A DNA stretch of 64,000 nt from Bacteroidales bacterium UBA3754 (GCA_002371705.1 DFGI01000080.1:228-64227), one strand, 5' to 3'; counted from the stretch's first letter, positions 53,725-63,697 are shown. Numbers and translations are program-made. Notes: generated by a model not told the origin, from the sequence alone.

Positions 53725-53808
53725 GGATTTCCGAATTTGAAAAACAATGGTGAGAATATCAGTTTTGATTTTTTATTAACACATTGTTTTTCATAAACGT
53801 ATATTGAC

Positions 53809-53816
53809 TACTTTTG
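53809..53816 (+). promoter_or_regulatory. -7 box TACTTTTG for basic secreted protein gene
   Basis: TAnnTTTG match 22 nt before ATG 53839; a TTG at 53784-53786 gives a 22-bp spacer. Confidence 0.6.
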
Positions 53817-53838
53817 GCTCGGAAAATTGATTGTAGAG

Positions 53839-54378
53839 ATGAAATTACAGAAATTAGTTCTATTATTAGGTTTATTGGTGGTGGGCACAACCGCATTCGC
53901 CCAGTACGACGACGATGAAACAGTTCAATCACGGAAAACAAGTCACCGTAAGGAAAAAGTGAGCGCTCCAAAAGCTTCGCGCGCAAGCAAAAAGCAAATG
54001 AAGCAACAGGACAACTTTAAATCAAGCGTGAACAAAACCACTCATTTGAGCAAAAAAGAACAAGCGAAACTTCAGGCTAAAAAGGAAAAAGAACACACCG
54101 AACGCTACGAAGCAAGCCGCAAGCGCATGCAGAATAAAAAGACGGTGAAACGAATGAAACAAAACGAGAAATATTCGTACCGTTATAATTCCGCAAAACA
54201 CAACCAAATGGGTTCCCACCCGAACGCAGCAACACGCAAACGCGCCAAAGCTCTTGAGAAAAAACAGGACGAGGCACGCGACCGCTACGAAAACAAGGAC
54301 TACAAACCGGGAGCCCGTAAAACAACGAAAAAAGGAAAAATTAGAGAATTTTACAATCCGTTCAAAAAGAATGACTAA
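53839..54378 (+). CDS. Small, very basic secreted protein
   Basis: 179 aa from ATG 53839. Signal peptide MKLQKLVLLLGLLVVGTTAFAQ, then a short acidic patch (YDDDE) and a Lys/Arg-rich low-complexity body (repeated KK, RK, TKKGK) without cysteines or clear folded domain. No family recognised. The charge suggests binding to nucleic acid, LPS or other polyanions in the periplasm (inference). 5 nt before the TPR gene, so likely one operon. Confidence 0.65.
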   Translation: MKLQKLVLLLGLLVVGTTAFAQYDDDETVQSRKTSHRKEKVSAPKASRASKKQMKQQDNFKSSVNKTTHLSKKEQAKLQAKKEKEHTERYEASRKRMQNKKTVKRMKQNEKYSYRYNSAKHNQMGSHPNAATRKRAKALEKKQDEARDRYENKDYKPGARKTTKKGKIREFYNPFKKND

Positions 54379-54383
54379 TCCGT

Positions 54384-55328
54384 ATGAAGAAACGCATTTT
54401 TGGCATATTAGCAGCCTGTGCGCTGGCGTTTGCTGCCCAAAGCCAAAAATGTGATTCTCTTTACTCGGTCTCACTTTCCCTTTTTGATTCCAAAGATTAT
54501 CAAGGTTCGCTCGAAGTGGTCAACGAGGTGCTGGGCGTGTGCCCGTTGCGTTCCGACTACTACGTTCACCGTGCAAAATGCTATAAGGAACTGAAAAACT
54601 ACTTAGCGGAGCTCCATTCGTTAGAAGCGGCGATTTCCATTGACTCCAATTGCGTGGAAGCGTGGATGGAAAAAGCATTGTGGGAAGTTGAGTTTGAAAA
54701 GTACCAATCGGCGATTCATAGCCACTTAAAAGTGTTGTCGTTGCTCTACTCCGGCGATTCCACAAAAGTGTTTTTCGAAGCGAATTTGGGCGCTATGTAT
54801 GTGCTTACAAATCAAAACGAAAAGGCATTTGAACTTTTGCAACCGTTGTGCCACAAGGATTCCACTAATATCAGCCTTCTTACTAATCTTTCGGCAAGCG
54901 CAATTTATTTAAACCGTTTTCCCGAAGCGGAATGGGCTCTTGAAAAGATTCTCGCCCAAATGCCACAAAGTATTGAAGCTCTGGTTAATATGGGATTGTG
55001 CAAGTCGGAACAGGGAGAGTATGAATCTGCTATAACATATTTTGATAAAGTTCTGAATAGCAATCCTGATGACGCATACGCCCTCAATAATGCCGGGTGG
55101 GCGTACTTAAAACTCGGGAAGATTCAGACCTCGCTGGATTACATCAACAAATCAATACAATTGAATCCGTCGAATTCTTACGCATACCGAAACAAAGCGT
55201 ATGCGTTGCAGGCAAAAGGAGCATCAGCGAAAGAAATCTGCAAAACAGTAAAACTCGCTCTCGACAATGGTTTCACAGATATGTATGGCGACGAAATGCT
55301 TCGGATGCAACAGGAATATTGTAAATAG
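54384..55328 (+). CDS. Secreted TPR-repeat protein
   Basis: 314 aa. Signal peptide to FAAQSQ. TPR motifs across about 25-300: YVHRAKCYKELKNYLAELH, LGAMYVLTNQNEKAFELLQ, LVNMGLCKSEQGEYESAITYF, ALNNAGWAYLKLGKIQTSLDY, AYRNKAYALQAKG. Periplasmic scaffold for protein contacts; partner unknown. Sits between the basic secreted protein and polA (8-nt gap to polA). Confidence 0.85.
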   Translation: MKKRIFGILAACALAFAAQSQKCDSLYSVSLSLFDSKDYQGSLEVVNEVLGVCPLRSDYYVHRAKCYKELKNYLAELHSLEAAISIDSNCVEAWMEKALWEVEFEKYQSAIHSHLKVLSLLYSGDSTKVFFEANLGAMYVLTNQNEKAFELLQPLCHKDSTNISLLTNLSASAIYLNRFPEAEWALEKILAQMPQSIEALVNMGLCKSEQGEYESAITYFDKVLNSNPDDAYALNNAGWAYLKLGKIQTSLDYINKSIQLNPSNSYAYRNKAYALQAKGASAKEICKTVKLALDNGFTDMYGDEMLRMQQEYCK

Positions 55329-55336
55329 GTTTTGCT

Positions 55337-58102
55337 ATGGAAGAAAAAAAACTTTTTTTGATAGATGGTCATGCAGTATTGTATCGTTCATACTTTGCGT
55401 TCATAAACAATCCCCGTGTGAATTCCAAGGGCGTGAACACATCGGCGGTGTTTGGCTTTGTGAACACGCTTTACGAAATGATTCGTTCGCAAAAACCAAC
55501 CCACATCGGCGTGGTGTTCGACCCTAAAGGCAAAACGTTCCGCCACGAGATGTATGAAAGCTACAAAGCCAACCGACAAGCGACACCCGAAGATTTGAAG
55601 GCCTCTATTCCAGAAGTGTTCGACATTGTAAAGGCAATGAATATTCCCGTTGTGCAAGTTGAAGGCTACGAGGCCGATGACGTGATTGGCACTCTGGCAA
55701 AACAAGCGTCACGCAAGGGCTTTATGGTTTATATGGTCACGCCCGACAAGGATTACGCACAGCTCGTTGAGGACACTATTTATATGTACCGCCTCGGTCA
55801 CAATGGCATCGACATAATGGGACCGAAACAGGTTGCAGACAAATTCAGCATTCAACGGCCAGAACAAGTAATTGATTTATTAGGACTTTGGGGCGACAGC
55901 TCCGATAATATTCCCGGAGCTCCCGGCGTTGGTGAAAAAACTGCGAAGGCGCTCATTTCACAATTCGACAGCATTGAAGGCATTTATGAGCATATCAACG
56001 AATTGAAAGGCAAACAAAAGGAAAAACTTGTCGAAGCAAAGGAACAAGTGCTGCTGTCGAAGAAATTAGCAACAATCTGCACAAGCGTTCCTATTGATTT
56101 TGATTCGTATAACTTTGAAAAAGAAGAATATAACAAAGAAGCTCTTCAAGCAAAATTCAACGAACTTGAGTTGTTTGGACTTGCGCAACGAATGTTGCAA
56201 ACTACTATAGAGCCGAAAAAAATTGTTGTAAAAAATGAAGAAAAACAAGATGGTTCATTGCAATTGGATTTGTTTGCCACGGAAACTCCGCAAGTACAAA
56301 AGCAAGCTGAACCTCAACAAATTACAGGGAATTACCGAATAGTAACGCAGATTGATTCTTTTGCGAAGACGCTTTCGAAACAGCTAGAATATTCATTCGC
56401 TGTGTGTGGAAGTTCGCAGGAGGCAATCAATGCCGAACTTGTGGGTATCGCGTTTTCGTGGAATAACGGCGAGGCACATTATCTTCCATTTCCAAAAGAC
56501 GAACAAACTGTAAATGAATTAATTACAAAATTTTCTCCCATATTTGCATCGTGTAGCACAAAATACACCTATGACCTCAAATATGCGGTGTCTTTGTTGT
56601 CAAAATACGGTATCCGCTTAGGCGGCGAGTTACACGATTGTATGTTGGCGCACTATATTTTGCAGCCCGAGACACGCCATTCGTTGGAAACAATTGCGCG
56701 TCAAACATTGTCGCATAATTGTATTAGAATTGAGGACGTTGTGGGGAAAAAACTTGGACAGTTTTCGTTTTTCGATGTGCCACTCAACGATGTTCGAAAC
56801 ATTTTCGGCGAACAAGCCGACTGCATTTTTCAAGCCACACCGTTGTTGGAAACTGAGCTGAAACGACTTGGGCAATATGAATTGTATAAAACAATAGAAT
56901 GTCCGTTGGCACCCGTATTGAGCGAAATGGAAATGACAGGCGTACGGATTGATTCCGAGGCGTTGAAAGAGTTGTCGAAAGTGATTTCCGCAAAAGTTTC
57001 CGAAATCGAAGCAAAAATATACGAACACGCTGGAACTCAATTCAATATAGGGTCTCCGAAACAGTTGGGCGAAATCTTGTTTGATAAACTTGAAATCACC
57101 GAAAAAGCTAAAAAAACAAAAACGAAACAATATGCCACTGGCGAGGAAGTTCTTGATAAACTGAAAGATGCACATCCGATTGTGCCTCTGATTTTGGAAT
57201 ATCGGGAAATGAAAAAATTGCTGTCAACCTACATTGATAGTTTTCCATTGTTGGTGAACAAACGCACGGGAAACATCCACGCTTCGTTTAATCAGGCGGT
57301 TGTTGCAACGGGACGGTTGAGTTCCACAAATCCGAACTTGCAAAACATTCCCGTTCGTACCGAAATGGGACGCGAAATCCGCAAGGTGTTCATTCCATCG
57401 CAAGCAGGCAATGCCTTCCTTTCTGCCGACTATTCACAGATAGAATTGCGGCTGATTGCGCATTTCAGCGGTGACGAGCATTTTATTTCCGCCTTCCAGA
57501 ATGGCGAAGATATTCACAGTGCAACGGCGGCAAAAATCTTCAATGTCCCTCTTGGCGAAGTCACTTCTGACCAACGCCGAAAGGCAAAATCGGCGAATTT
57601 CGCCATCTCCTACGGAACAACGGCGTTTGGTTTGTCACAAAACTTAAATATTCCCCGCAAAGAAGCGCAAGAGTTGATTGACAGCTATTTTGCAAATTAT
57701 CCAAAAGTAAAGGCGTTGATGGATTCATACATTAATTCGGCACGCGAAAAAGGCTATGTGGAAACCATGTTTGCCCGTCGTCGTTATGTGCCAGACATTA
57801 ATTCGCAAAATGCCACAATTCGAGGCGTTGCCGAGCGAAACGCCATCAATGCACCTGTACAAGGTTCTGCCGCCGACATTATAAAAATTGCGATGATTCG
57901 CATTTTCGAGCGGATGAAATCAATGAATATGCGTAGCCGCATGATTTTGCAAGTTCACGACGAATTGAATTTCGATGTTTTTCCTGATGAATTGGAAACA
58001 ATGAAAACAATCGTTTCAGAAGAAATGCAAAACGCCGTGTCGCTCAAAGTTCCGCTGATAGCCGAAATGGGCGTTGGAAACAATTGGCTTGAGGCGCATT
58101 AG
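55337..58102 (+). CDS. polA: DNA polymerase I with degenerate proofreading domain
   Basis: 921 aa. 5' nuclease 1-290 (LFLIDGHAVLYRSYFAF, YEADDVIGT, GDSSDNIPGAPGVGEKTA). 3'-5' exonuclease-like domain about 330-515. Polymerase about 520-921 with motif A SADYSQIELRLIAHFS, motif B RRKAKSANFAISYGTTAFGLSQ (conserved R..K...F..YG) and motif C QVHDELNF. In the exonuclease, the FDTET motif is replaced by FAVCG (354-358), so both metal ligands are gone. The Yxx(E)D motif reads IFGEQAD with Gln493 for the key Asp. Only Asp413 of motif II remains. Proofreading is predicted lost; repair, primer removal and gap filling should still work. Confidence 0.93.
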   Translation: MEEKKLFLIDGHAVLYRSYFAFINNPRVNSKGVNTSAVFGFVNTLYEMIRSQKPTHIGVVFDPKGKTFRHEMYESYKANRQATPEDLKASIPEVFDIVKAMNIPVVQVEGYEADDVIGTLAKQASRKGFMVYMVTPDKDYAQLVEDTIYMYRLGHNGIDIMGPKQVADKFSIQRPEQVIDLLGLWGDSSDNIPGAPGVGEKTAKALISQFDSIEGIYEHINELKGKQKEKLVEAKEQVLLSKKLATICTSVPIDFDSYNFEKEEYNKEALQAKFNELELFGLAQRMLQTTIEPKKIVVKNEEKQDGSLQLDLFATETPQVQKQAEPQQITGNYRIVTQIDSFAKTLSKQLEYSFAVCGSSQEAINAELVGIAFSWNNGEAHYLPFPKDEQTVNELITKFSPIFASCSTKYTYDLKYAVSLLSKYGIRLGGELHDCMLAHYILQPETRHSLETIARQTLSHNCIRIEDVVGKKLGQFSFFDVPLNDVRNIFGEQADCIFQATPLLETELKRLGQYELYKTIECPLAPVLSEMEMTGVRIDSEALKELSKVISAKVSEIEAKIYEHAGTQFNIGSPKQLGEILFDKLEITEKAKKTKTKQYATGEEVLDKLKDAHPIVPLILEYREMKKLLSTYIDSFPLLVNKRTGNIHASFNQAVVATGRLSSTNPNLQNIPVRTEMGREIRKVFIPSQAGNAFLSADYSQIELRLIAHFSGDEHFISAFQNGEDIHSATAAKIFNVPLGEVTSDQRRKAKSANFAISYGTTAFGLSQNLNIPRKEAQELIDSYFANYPKVKALMDSYINSAREKGYVETMFARRRYVPDINSQNATIRGVAERNAINAPVQGSAADIIKIAMIRIFERMKSMNMRSRMILQVHDELNFDVFPDELETMKTIVSEEMQNAVSLKVPLIAEMGVGNNWLEAH

Positions 58103-58146
58103 TAGCACTATTGTTTTTGAGATAAGGTTGTTTTGATCAGATTTCG

Positions 58147-58154
58147 TATCTTTG
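58147..58154 (+). promoter_or_regulatory. -7 box TATCTTTG for small secreted protein
   Basis: TAnnTTTG match 15 nt before ATG 58170. Confidence 0.55.
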
Positions 58155-58169
58155 TGAAAAATAAATGAT

Positions 58170-58568
58170 ATGAAAAGGATTCTATTAGTTTTTGCGATTT
58201 TGTTGCCATGTTTGGGGTTTTCTCAAAAGTATGTTAGTTGTGATGTTGTTTGTACTTACGAAAATGGTCGTGACACATCGTATTCTGTTGGTAAATGTTA
58301 TGTGTTTGAATATGTTGAGGACGATAGGCATGTTTATATGCATATAGAAGATAGTTCTAATGGTGGTGTTGATGTGTATAGATGTAATACATTCAAATAC
58401 TTGCCTGATGGTACTACAAAGGTGATATGTTCCGAAGTTGATACGGGTTCCCGTATTGAGATTAGTATTGATAAGAATGTTGACCCCTGGAAAATAGTTA
58501 TCTGTCGTTATGGTGGTTTTATGTTTAATTCACTTGTGAATCGAAGGGAGTACACCATAAGTCGCTGA
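58170..58568 (+). CDS. Small secreted protein of unknown function
   Basis: 132 aa. Signal peptide MKRILLVFAILLPCLGFSQ. Mature part about 113 aa, predicted beta-rich, with four cysteines (SCDVVC, YRC, VIC) that may form disulfides. No family recognised. Own promoter; stop lies 12 nt from the end of the convergent kinase-like gene. Codon use more AT-rich than polA. Confidence 0.6.
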   Translation: MKRILLVFAILLPCLGFSQKYVSCDVVCTYENGRDTSYSVGKCYVFEYVEDDRHVYMHIEDSSNGGVDVYRCNTFKYLPDGTTKVICSEVDTGSRIEISIDKNVDPWKIVICRYGGFMFNSLVNRREYTISR

Positions 58569-58580
58569 ACTCACCGTAAA

Positions 58581-59627
58581 CTAAATATTCAATCTCCGCA
58601 AAATCAAATCTGCATTGAAAACAGCGTCCAACGCTGGAAAATATTGTTCCACAGCTTCTTTTTTCAGCTTTTTCGCATAACTGTCGGAGAAGAAGTAGAT
58701 GCCATTACTGATTACATAATGCAGAATAAAGAATCGGTAGGCTTCCTTGATAAAGCGGACTTCGTTTTCGGTCAGCGGGAAAATTGCGTGGTATTCCTCC
58801 AAAAACATAAGGAATCGTTCCTCGTTGAGCTGCGTGGCGGTGTAACTGAAATCGGTTTTGTCGCCAATATTTGAAACCACGCGGCTGCACATATAAAAAT
58901 CCATTATGCGCGAACTCATTCGAAACCAGTCGTAGTCCCAACGGGAATAGAGCGAGCCGTCGCTCCGAACCGAAAAATTTCCAATGTTCCAATCAACAAA
59001 CACAGGAATTTTCGGAAACAAATTGAATCCTAATTCATCAATATTTTTCAGGAAAATATTGCATTGCTCGCGGATTAAATCCACATTGCCACGAAATTGC
59101 TCCGCATGTTCGGGATTTTCGAGGTTTCGCATCAATTGCATAATGTCTTTTTGCAGATTTTTCGATGAATGCGGCAACACTGGTGCTAATTTCGCACACA
59201 TTTTGTGGAACTTCGCCATTTCTTGTCCGAAAACCCGCACTTGATTGTCGCTCAGCCGTTTAGGAAGCCGTTCCGCAATTCGTACTGGACGGTAGAACAC
59301 CATCCACACATCGGCAACAGTGTCTTCGTAGCGGTATAAAAACAATTCGTCGTTTTTCATCAGCGAGCTCGACAGGAACGATTCGTAGGGATATTCCAAG
59401 TTGTTGGCAAGCACATTAATAATAGTGTGGTCGTCCTTGAAATTCTCGAATTTCCCGAAACTCGAAACTTTCACCATCAAGCAACCGCCGTCAACCAATG
59501 TAAGTTTAAAAACCTTGTTGGTTGACACATTCACGCTCAAATCCTGCACATCGGCAATTTCGCGCTGCGGGTTGTATTCTTTCCAACCCAAACGGATAAT
59601 ATACTGATAATCAATAGGTGTATTCAT
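58581..59627 (-). CDS. APH-family kinase-like protein
   Basis: 348 aa. Aminoglycoside/choline phosphotransferase-like fold. The Brenner region is altered: VFVDWNIGNFSV where HGDxxxxN is usual (the catalytic Asp and Asn kept, His/Gly replaced), followed by WDYDW as the DxD/DFG-like metal site. Substrate unknown; likely a small-molecule kinase in the cytoplasm. Last gene of a minus-strand run after the AsmA-like protein and histidine kinase; 6-nt gap. Confidence 0.72.
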   Translation of the reverse strand: MNTPIDYQYIIRLGWKEYNPQREIADVQDLSVNVSTNKVFKLTLVDGGCLMVKVSSFGKFENFKDDHTIINVLANNLEYPYESFLSSSLMKNDELFLYRYEDTVADVWMVFYRPVRIAERLPKRLSDNQVRVFGQEMAKFHKMCAKLAPVLPHSSKNLQKDIMQLMRNLENPEHAEQFRGNVDLIREQCNIFLKNIDELGFNLFPKIPVFVDWNIGNFSVRSDGSLYSRWDYDWFRMSSRIMDFYMCSRVVSNIGDKTDFSYTATQLNEERFLMFLEEYHAIFPLTENEVRFIKEAYRFFILHYVISNGIYFFSDSYAKKLKKEAVEQYFPALDAVFNADLILRRLNI

Positions 59628-59633
59628 AGCAAT

Positions 59634-61154
59634 TTATGTAATGATGGGCAAACTCACCCGAATGGTGGTGCCTTTGTCAATTTCCGACGATTTTACTACA
59701 ATTTTTCCATTATGATATTCTTTTACAATGCGTTGCGCCAAACTCAATCCTAATCCCCAACCACGCGACTTTGTGGTATATCCAGGATTGAAAATCGTCT
59801 TGAACTTCTTTCGTGGCAGACCTTTCCCCGTGTCGGTCACATCAATATTCACAATGGAATTTTCCTGAGAAACCTCAACCGTAAGTTGCCCTTTCCCCTG
59901 CATTGCGTCGATGGCGTTTTTCCAGATGTTTTCAATTACCCACGCGAGCAACGATGGATTTAATTTCGCATAAATCGGCTCTGACGGCATAATTGTTTTA
60001 TATTCAACGTTTTTCGAAGTTCTCGTTTTCATATAATTAACGGAATTCATCACAATTTCCACCACATTTTCTTTCGAAAGATTGGGTTGTGAGCCGATTT
60101 TCGAGAATCTGCCAGCTATGGTTTCCAATCGGTTGATGTCTTTTCCTATTTCGTCAATCACTTCAGGTTCAATGTCTTTCATTTTCAACAATTCCAACCA
60201 TGCCATCAACGACGAAATTGGCGTACCAAGCTGATGCGCGGTTTCCTTCGACATTCCAACCCACAGTTGGTCTTTCTCGTGTTTGTCGAACGAGCGGAAT
60301 GTTACGTACGCGCCAAGCAAAATCAACAATGAAATGATAATCAAAATGGTTGGATAATAAGTCAGTCGGGTGATGAGTTCCGAATCCTTGTAGAAAATCA
60401 GCCCTGCCGTATTTTGGTCAATCATTATTGGAATTGCCTGATTTTCATACATATTGTCTTGAACAAAATCCTTTACCGATTCCGATGAAAGTTCACGAAT
60501 CCGTTTTTCCGTGATATTTCCATAGGCAAAAATGTCTGTCGTGTCGCTGTTGGTAATCACCACAGGAACTGAAACCGCGTTCTGCGCGACTTCCACAATG
60601 AAGGAATGAATCATATTATTAATCATTTCCTGTAACTCGTTGAAAATCTGCGAATCGGAATAAAACAAGTAATTGATTACTTTACCTTTGTACGAAACCT
60701 TCAGCGGCTCGTATTTGCGGAACCGCTCCGAAATATTTGCAGGAATAGGCTTGTTCACCGACAGATTCTCGTTGAGATTCATCGTGGTAATCACATTTTT
60801 GTCGGCATCGGTCAAAATAATAGGAATATCCTTATTATTGGTTATAATCGAAAGTAGGAACGTAAGGAATTGAGAATCTTCTACTTCCATAATCAATTGT
60901 TGCGATTCACGCCACAGCTCAACCTTCTGAAGTTCCTCGTCTTTCAGTTTATCGAACAATTTTGTGGCGTATTCCAACAGCGAGTTGCGTTGTTGTACGG
61001 CATCGGCCCACAGCATTACTTTTACCCGTTCTTCCTTGCGTATGTCGTTAATAGTTGTGTTGAAGAAGACAAAACCAACAACCAAAATCACGACGGCTAT
61101 CGTGAAAAACAACCATTTAATTCTTCGTATGGTCCGGTAGTTGGATACGTTCAT
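59634..61154 (-). CDS. Sensor histidine kinase
   Basis: 506 aa from ATG 61154, whose A overlaps the AsmA stop (TAATG); an ATG three codons earlier (61163) is possible. TM1 about 10-32, periplasmic sensor about 35-225, TM2 about 230-252. H-box MSKETAHQLGTPISSLMAW, N-box WVIENIWKNAIDAMQGKG, G1 DVTDTGKGLP, G2 SRGWGLGLSLAQRIV. No response regulator gene is adjacent, so it is an orphan kinase here. Confidence 0.9.
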   Translation of the reverse strand: MNVSNYRTIRRIKWLFFTIAVVILVVGFVFFNTTINDIRKEERVKVMLWADAVQQRNSLLEYATKLFDKLKDEELQKVELWRESQQLIMEVEDSQFLTFLLSIITNNKDIPIILTDADKNVITTMNLNENLSVNKPIPANISERFRKYEPLKVSYKGKVINYLFYSDSQIFNELQEMINNMIHSFIVEVAQNAVSVPVVITNSDTTDIFAYGNITEKRIRELSSESVKDFVQDNMYENQAIPIMIDQNTAGLIFYKDSELITRLTYYPTILIIISLLILLGAYVTFRSFDKHEKDQLWVGMSKETAHQLGTPISSLMAWLELLKMKDIEPEVIDEIGKDINRLETIAGRFSKIGSQPNLSKENVVEIVMNSVNYMKTRTSKNVEYKTIMPSEPIYAKLNPSLLAWVIENIWKNAIDAMQGKGQLTVEVSQENSIVNIDVTDTGKGLPRKKFKTIFNPGYTTKSRGWGLGLSLAQRIVKEYHNGKIVVKSSEIDKGTTIRVSLPIIT

Positions 61155-63682
61155 TAATCCCATTGTATTTGGAAATCGGTTTCAACTTTGGGTTCTTCAG
61201 TTTTTTCTTTTTTCTCTGTTGGTTCGTCCGATGATTCTTTGCCAAAAATCTCCTTCCACTCCGACTTTTGCGAGTCGAGGCTCGTCTTCACGTTTTCCTT
61301 CGATTTTTTAAAATCGTAGTCAACGGTATAGTCATCAGGATTGCCAATAATTTTTATAGGAATCTTTAGATTTGTATCGTTATTCTTCTCGATTTCTCCA
61401 AAATCTTCGTTTTCTTTATTTTTATTTCGGAACTTCAGCGACAATGTTTTTTTCAGAAATATCGTCGCGTAATAACTGAAAGTATTATTTTCAATGTTAT
61501 GTTTTCCCGAAAATAGCATTTCGAATGCGCTTGCCGCGATATTCATATCGGGAATATATAATGTGTCGTTTTTCAGACAGATTGTGTTTTTCAGCGTTGA
61601 AAATGAGATATTTGCGAATTCCTCCTGCATTTTCATTTTTTTGCCAATTTCCATCAACGTTTCCACGTTGTTCACCGAACCGTCCTCTATCACAATGTCA
61701 GCCAGCGCGTTAGTTGTTGAATAAATTGGATTGTAGTCCTTGTCCATCATTGTGGAAAGTTTCACAGAACCCGAAAGTGCGCCGTCGATTTGGTTTGCGG
61801 TGATGATGGTTTGGTCAAAATTGTCGAACGTGTTGAAAATATCCTTTGCCGACATTTTTTCTATCACGCCCGAAGCATCGCATTTAATGGTGCTGTTGGG
61901 CATATCGGTCAACTTCAGCGAGCCTGTTGTGAGCCGTCCCTGCAATGTGCTTGCATTGATTTCCGACAGTTCAATTGAATTTTCGGTAAATCTTATGATT
62001 GACGCAAGATTCATCACGTAATATGGGTCGAAGTCAAGTTTTTTCGTCTCGAAGCGGATGCTTCCGAGAAATTGCCCCGTTCCCGATGATGGTTCCAATG
62101 ATTTATAATGATCGTAGAACGGTGTTACGTTGATGCTTTCTATGGTACAATTGAGGTTACAATGTGTGTTAACGTCGTCAAACAGAACATATTGCAGAAA
62201 ATCAGACGCCCGTCCCTGCAACGTGAACGATTGCGACTGCAAAGTTCCCGACACGCTGTCGAGCGAAACAGTACCGCCTGAAAACACAAAATGTCCCGCC
62301 ACGTTGCTGAAATCGTATGGCGAATTTTCGGGCGCCGAAACCGACACGTTGCCACATCGAACATCAGCCTCGAATTTTGTTTTTTTGAAGAAATCCTGTG
62401 AAAAATTCACAACATCGTCGCACAATCCACTGCACGAAAGCGTTCCCGTTACATTTCCCGCAACGCCGTAGTCGTTTATTTTCATCAAAAACGCAATGTC
62501 GTCAATGGTAAGGTTTAGCAATCCTTCAATTGCAAATCGTGGATTGTCGAAATTTGTAATCTCACCTGATTTTAGTGATAATTTTGAATTTCCCGTTTCA
62601 ACCGAAGTGGCGACCGAAGTGTAGGAATACGATTTCAGTTGCGAAATGTCGTTCGCTTTCAGAGTGCCTTTGGTTGAAAAACTGTATTTCGTTTTTTCGA
62701 ATAACACGCTTCCCCGTGTGCACGCCACATTGCAGACTATTCCCGGCATCGTTTTCTTTGTGATTTTTCCCTTCACGTTGCCCTCAACAAAAATGTCGGA
62801 GCGCAATTTATATTGTGCAAGGCTGTCAACGGTGTTTTGGGGAAGGACACGGAAAATTTTGTCAATCGTGGTTTCCACATTCATTGAAAGATTCACGGCA
62901 TAGTCGTTGTTTTTCAAGCAGTTAACCGTTCCTTCGGAAAGAACAAGCCCAATCGGCGTTTCGAGTTTCAATTTTTTCACCATATATGTTGAGCTGTCAC
63001 GAAGCAACGACACATCGCATTTAAACGACGAACGAGGAAAATAATCTTTTGATTTATAGGTAAACTGTTTGTTGGTAAACGCCGCAAACACATCCACGAA
63101 AAAGTCGTCACCTTGAAATTTTCCCGCAAAATTAATTTTGTCGAACCATTCCGAAGCGGAAATGTTCGATGCCGCATCGTGGTATTCCAGCAACGTGTTA
63201 CGGAATCGGATTTTCGACAGTTCCACAAACATATCGTTTCCCGAGCTATCCGACTCAATTGAAAATCCCCAGTTGTGGTGCGACTGCGAATCCATAAAGA
63301 AATTCACCTTTGCGTCGTGCGCAACCACTTGTTGCACAACGTAATTCTTAAACAAAAAATCCAGCACATTAAACGACAGCAACACTCGTTTTGCATAAAA
63401 AGCCGTGTCGGTTGAAATTCCGCGGAATTCGCTTCGGCGAAACGTTTCTGTTGACCTTGCAAACACATCGTGCATCTGGATTGAAATTGTGGGAATGTTT
63501 CCAAACACGCTCACATCGACTTTGCTCAATGAAATATCTGCTTTGATTTGCTTGCCGACCTTTTCGGTCACCACATGCATTATCTCGTCTTTATAGAAAT
63601 ACGGGACAGCCACCGCCGCAACCACAAGAACGAACACTACAACTGCGAGACTTATCCCTATTATTTTGAAAACTTTTTTCAT
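61154..63682 (-). CDS. AsmA family protein
   Basis: 842 aa. One N-terminal TM (VFKIIGISLAVVVFVLVVAAVAV), then a long periplasmic body of the AsmA type: SLSKVDVSVFGNIPTISIQMHDVFAR and FLFKNYVVQQVVAHDAKVNFF near the start, LDSVSGTLQSQSFTLQGRA in the middle and an AsmA_2-like C-terminal region. AsmA proteins are thought to bridge the periplasm and move phospholipid to the outer membrane. The end is charged and low complexity (SSDEPTEKKEKTEEPK). First gene of the operon; predicted leaderless. Confidence 0.88.
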   Translation of the reverse strand: MKKVFKIIGISLAVVVFVLVVAAVAVPYFYKDEIMHVVTEKVGKQIKADISLSKVDVSVFGNIPTISIQMHDVFARSTETFRRSEFRGISTDTAFYAKRVLLSFNVLDFLFKNYVVQQVVAHDAKVNFFMDSQSHHNWGFSIESDSSGNDMFVELSKIRFRNTLLEYHDAASNISASEWFDKINFAGKFQGDDFFVDVFAAFTNKQFTYKSKDYFPRSSFKCDVSLLRDSSTYMVKKLKLETPIGLVLSEGTVNCLKNNDYAVNLSMNVETTIDKIFRVLPQNTVDSLAQYKLRSDIFVEGNVKGKITKKTMPGIVCNVACTRGSVLFEKTKYSFSTKGTLKANDISQLKSYSYTSVATSVETGNSKLSLKSGEITNFDNPRFAIEGLLNLTIDDIAFLMKINDYGVAGNVTGTLSCSGLCDDVVNFSQDFFKKTKFEADVRCGNVSVSAPENSPYDFSNVAGHFVFSGGTVSLDSVSGTLQSQSFTLQGRASDFLQYVLFDDVNTHCNLNCTIESINVTPFYDHYKSLEPSSGTGQFLGSIRFETKKLDFDPYYVMNLASIIRFTENSIELSEINASTLQGRLTTGSLKLTDMPNSTIKCDASGVIEKMSAKDIFNTFDNFDQTIITANQIDGALSGSVKLSTMMDKDYNPIYSTTNALADIVIEDGSVNNVETLMEIGKKMKMQEEFANISFSTLKNTICLKNDTLYIPDMNIAASAFEMLFSGKHNIENNTFSYYATIFLKKTLSLKFRNKNKENEDFGEIEKNNDTNLKIPIKIIGNPDDYTVDYDFKKSKENVKTSLDSQKSEWKEIFGKESSDEPTEKKEKTEEPKVETDFQIQWD

Positions 63683-63689
63683 ACAAACG

Positions 63690-63697
63690 CAAAGGTA
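63690..63697 (-). promoter_or_regulatory. -7 box TACCTTTG for AsmA operon
   Basis: Minus-strand TACCTTTGC ends only 7 nt before ATG 63682, so transcription should begin at or next to the start codon. Confidence 0.6.
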
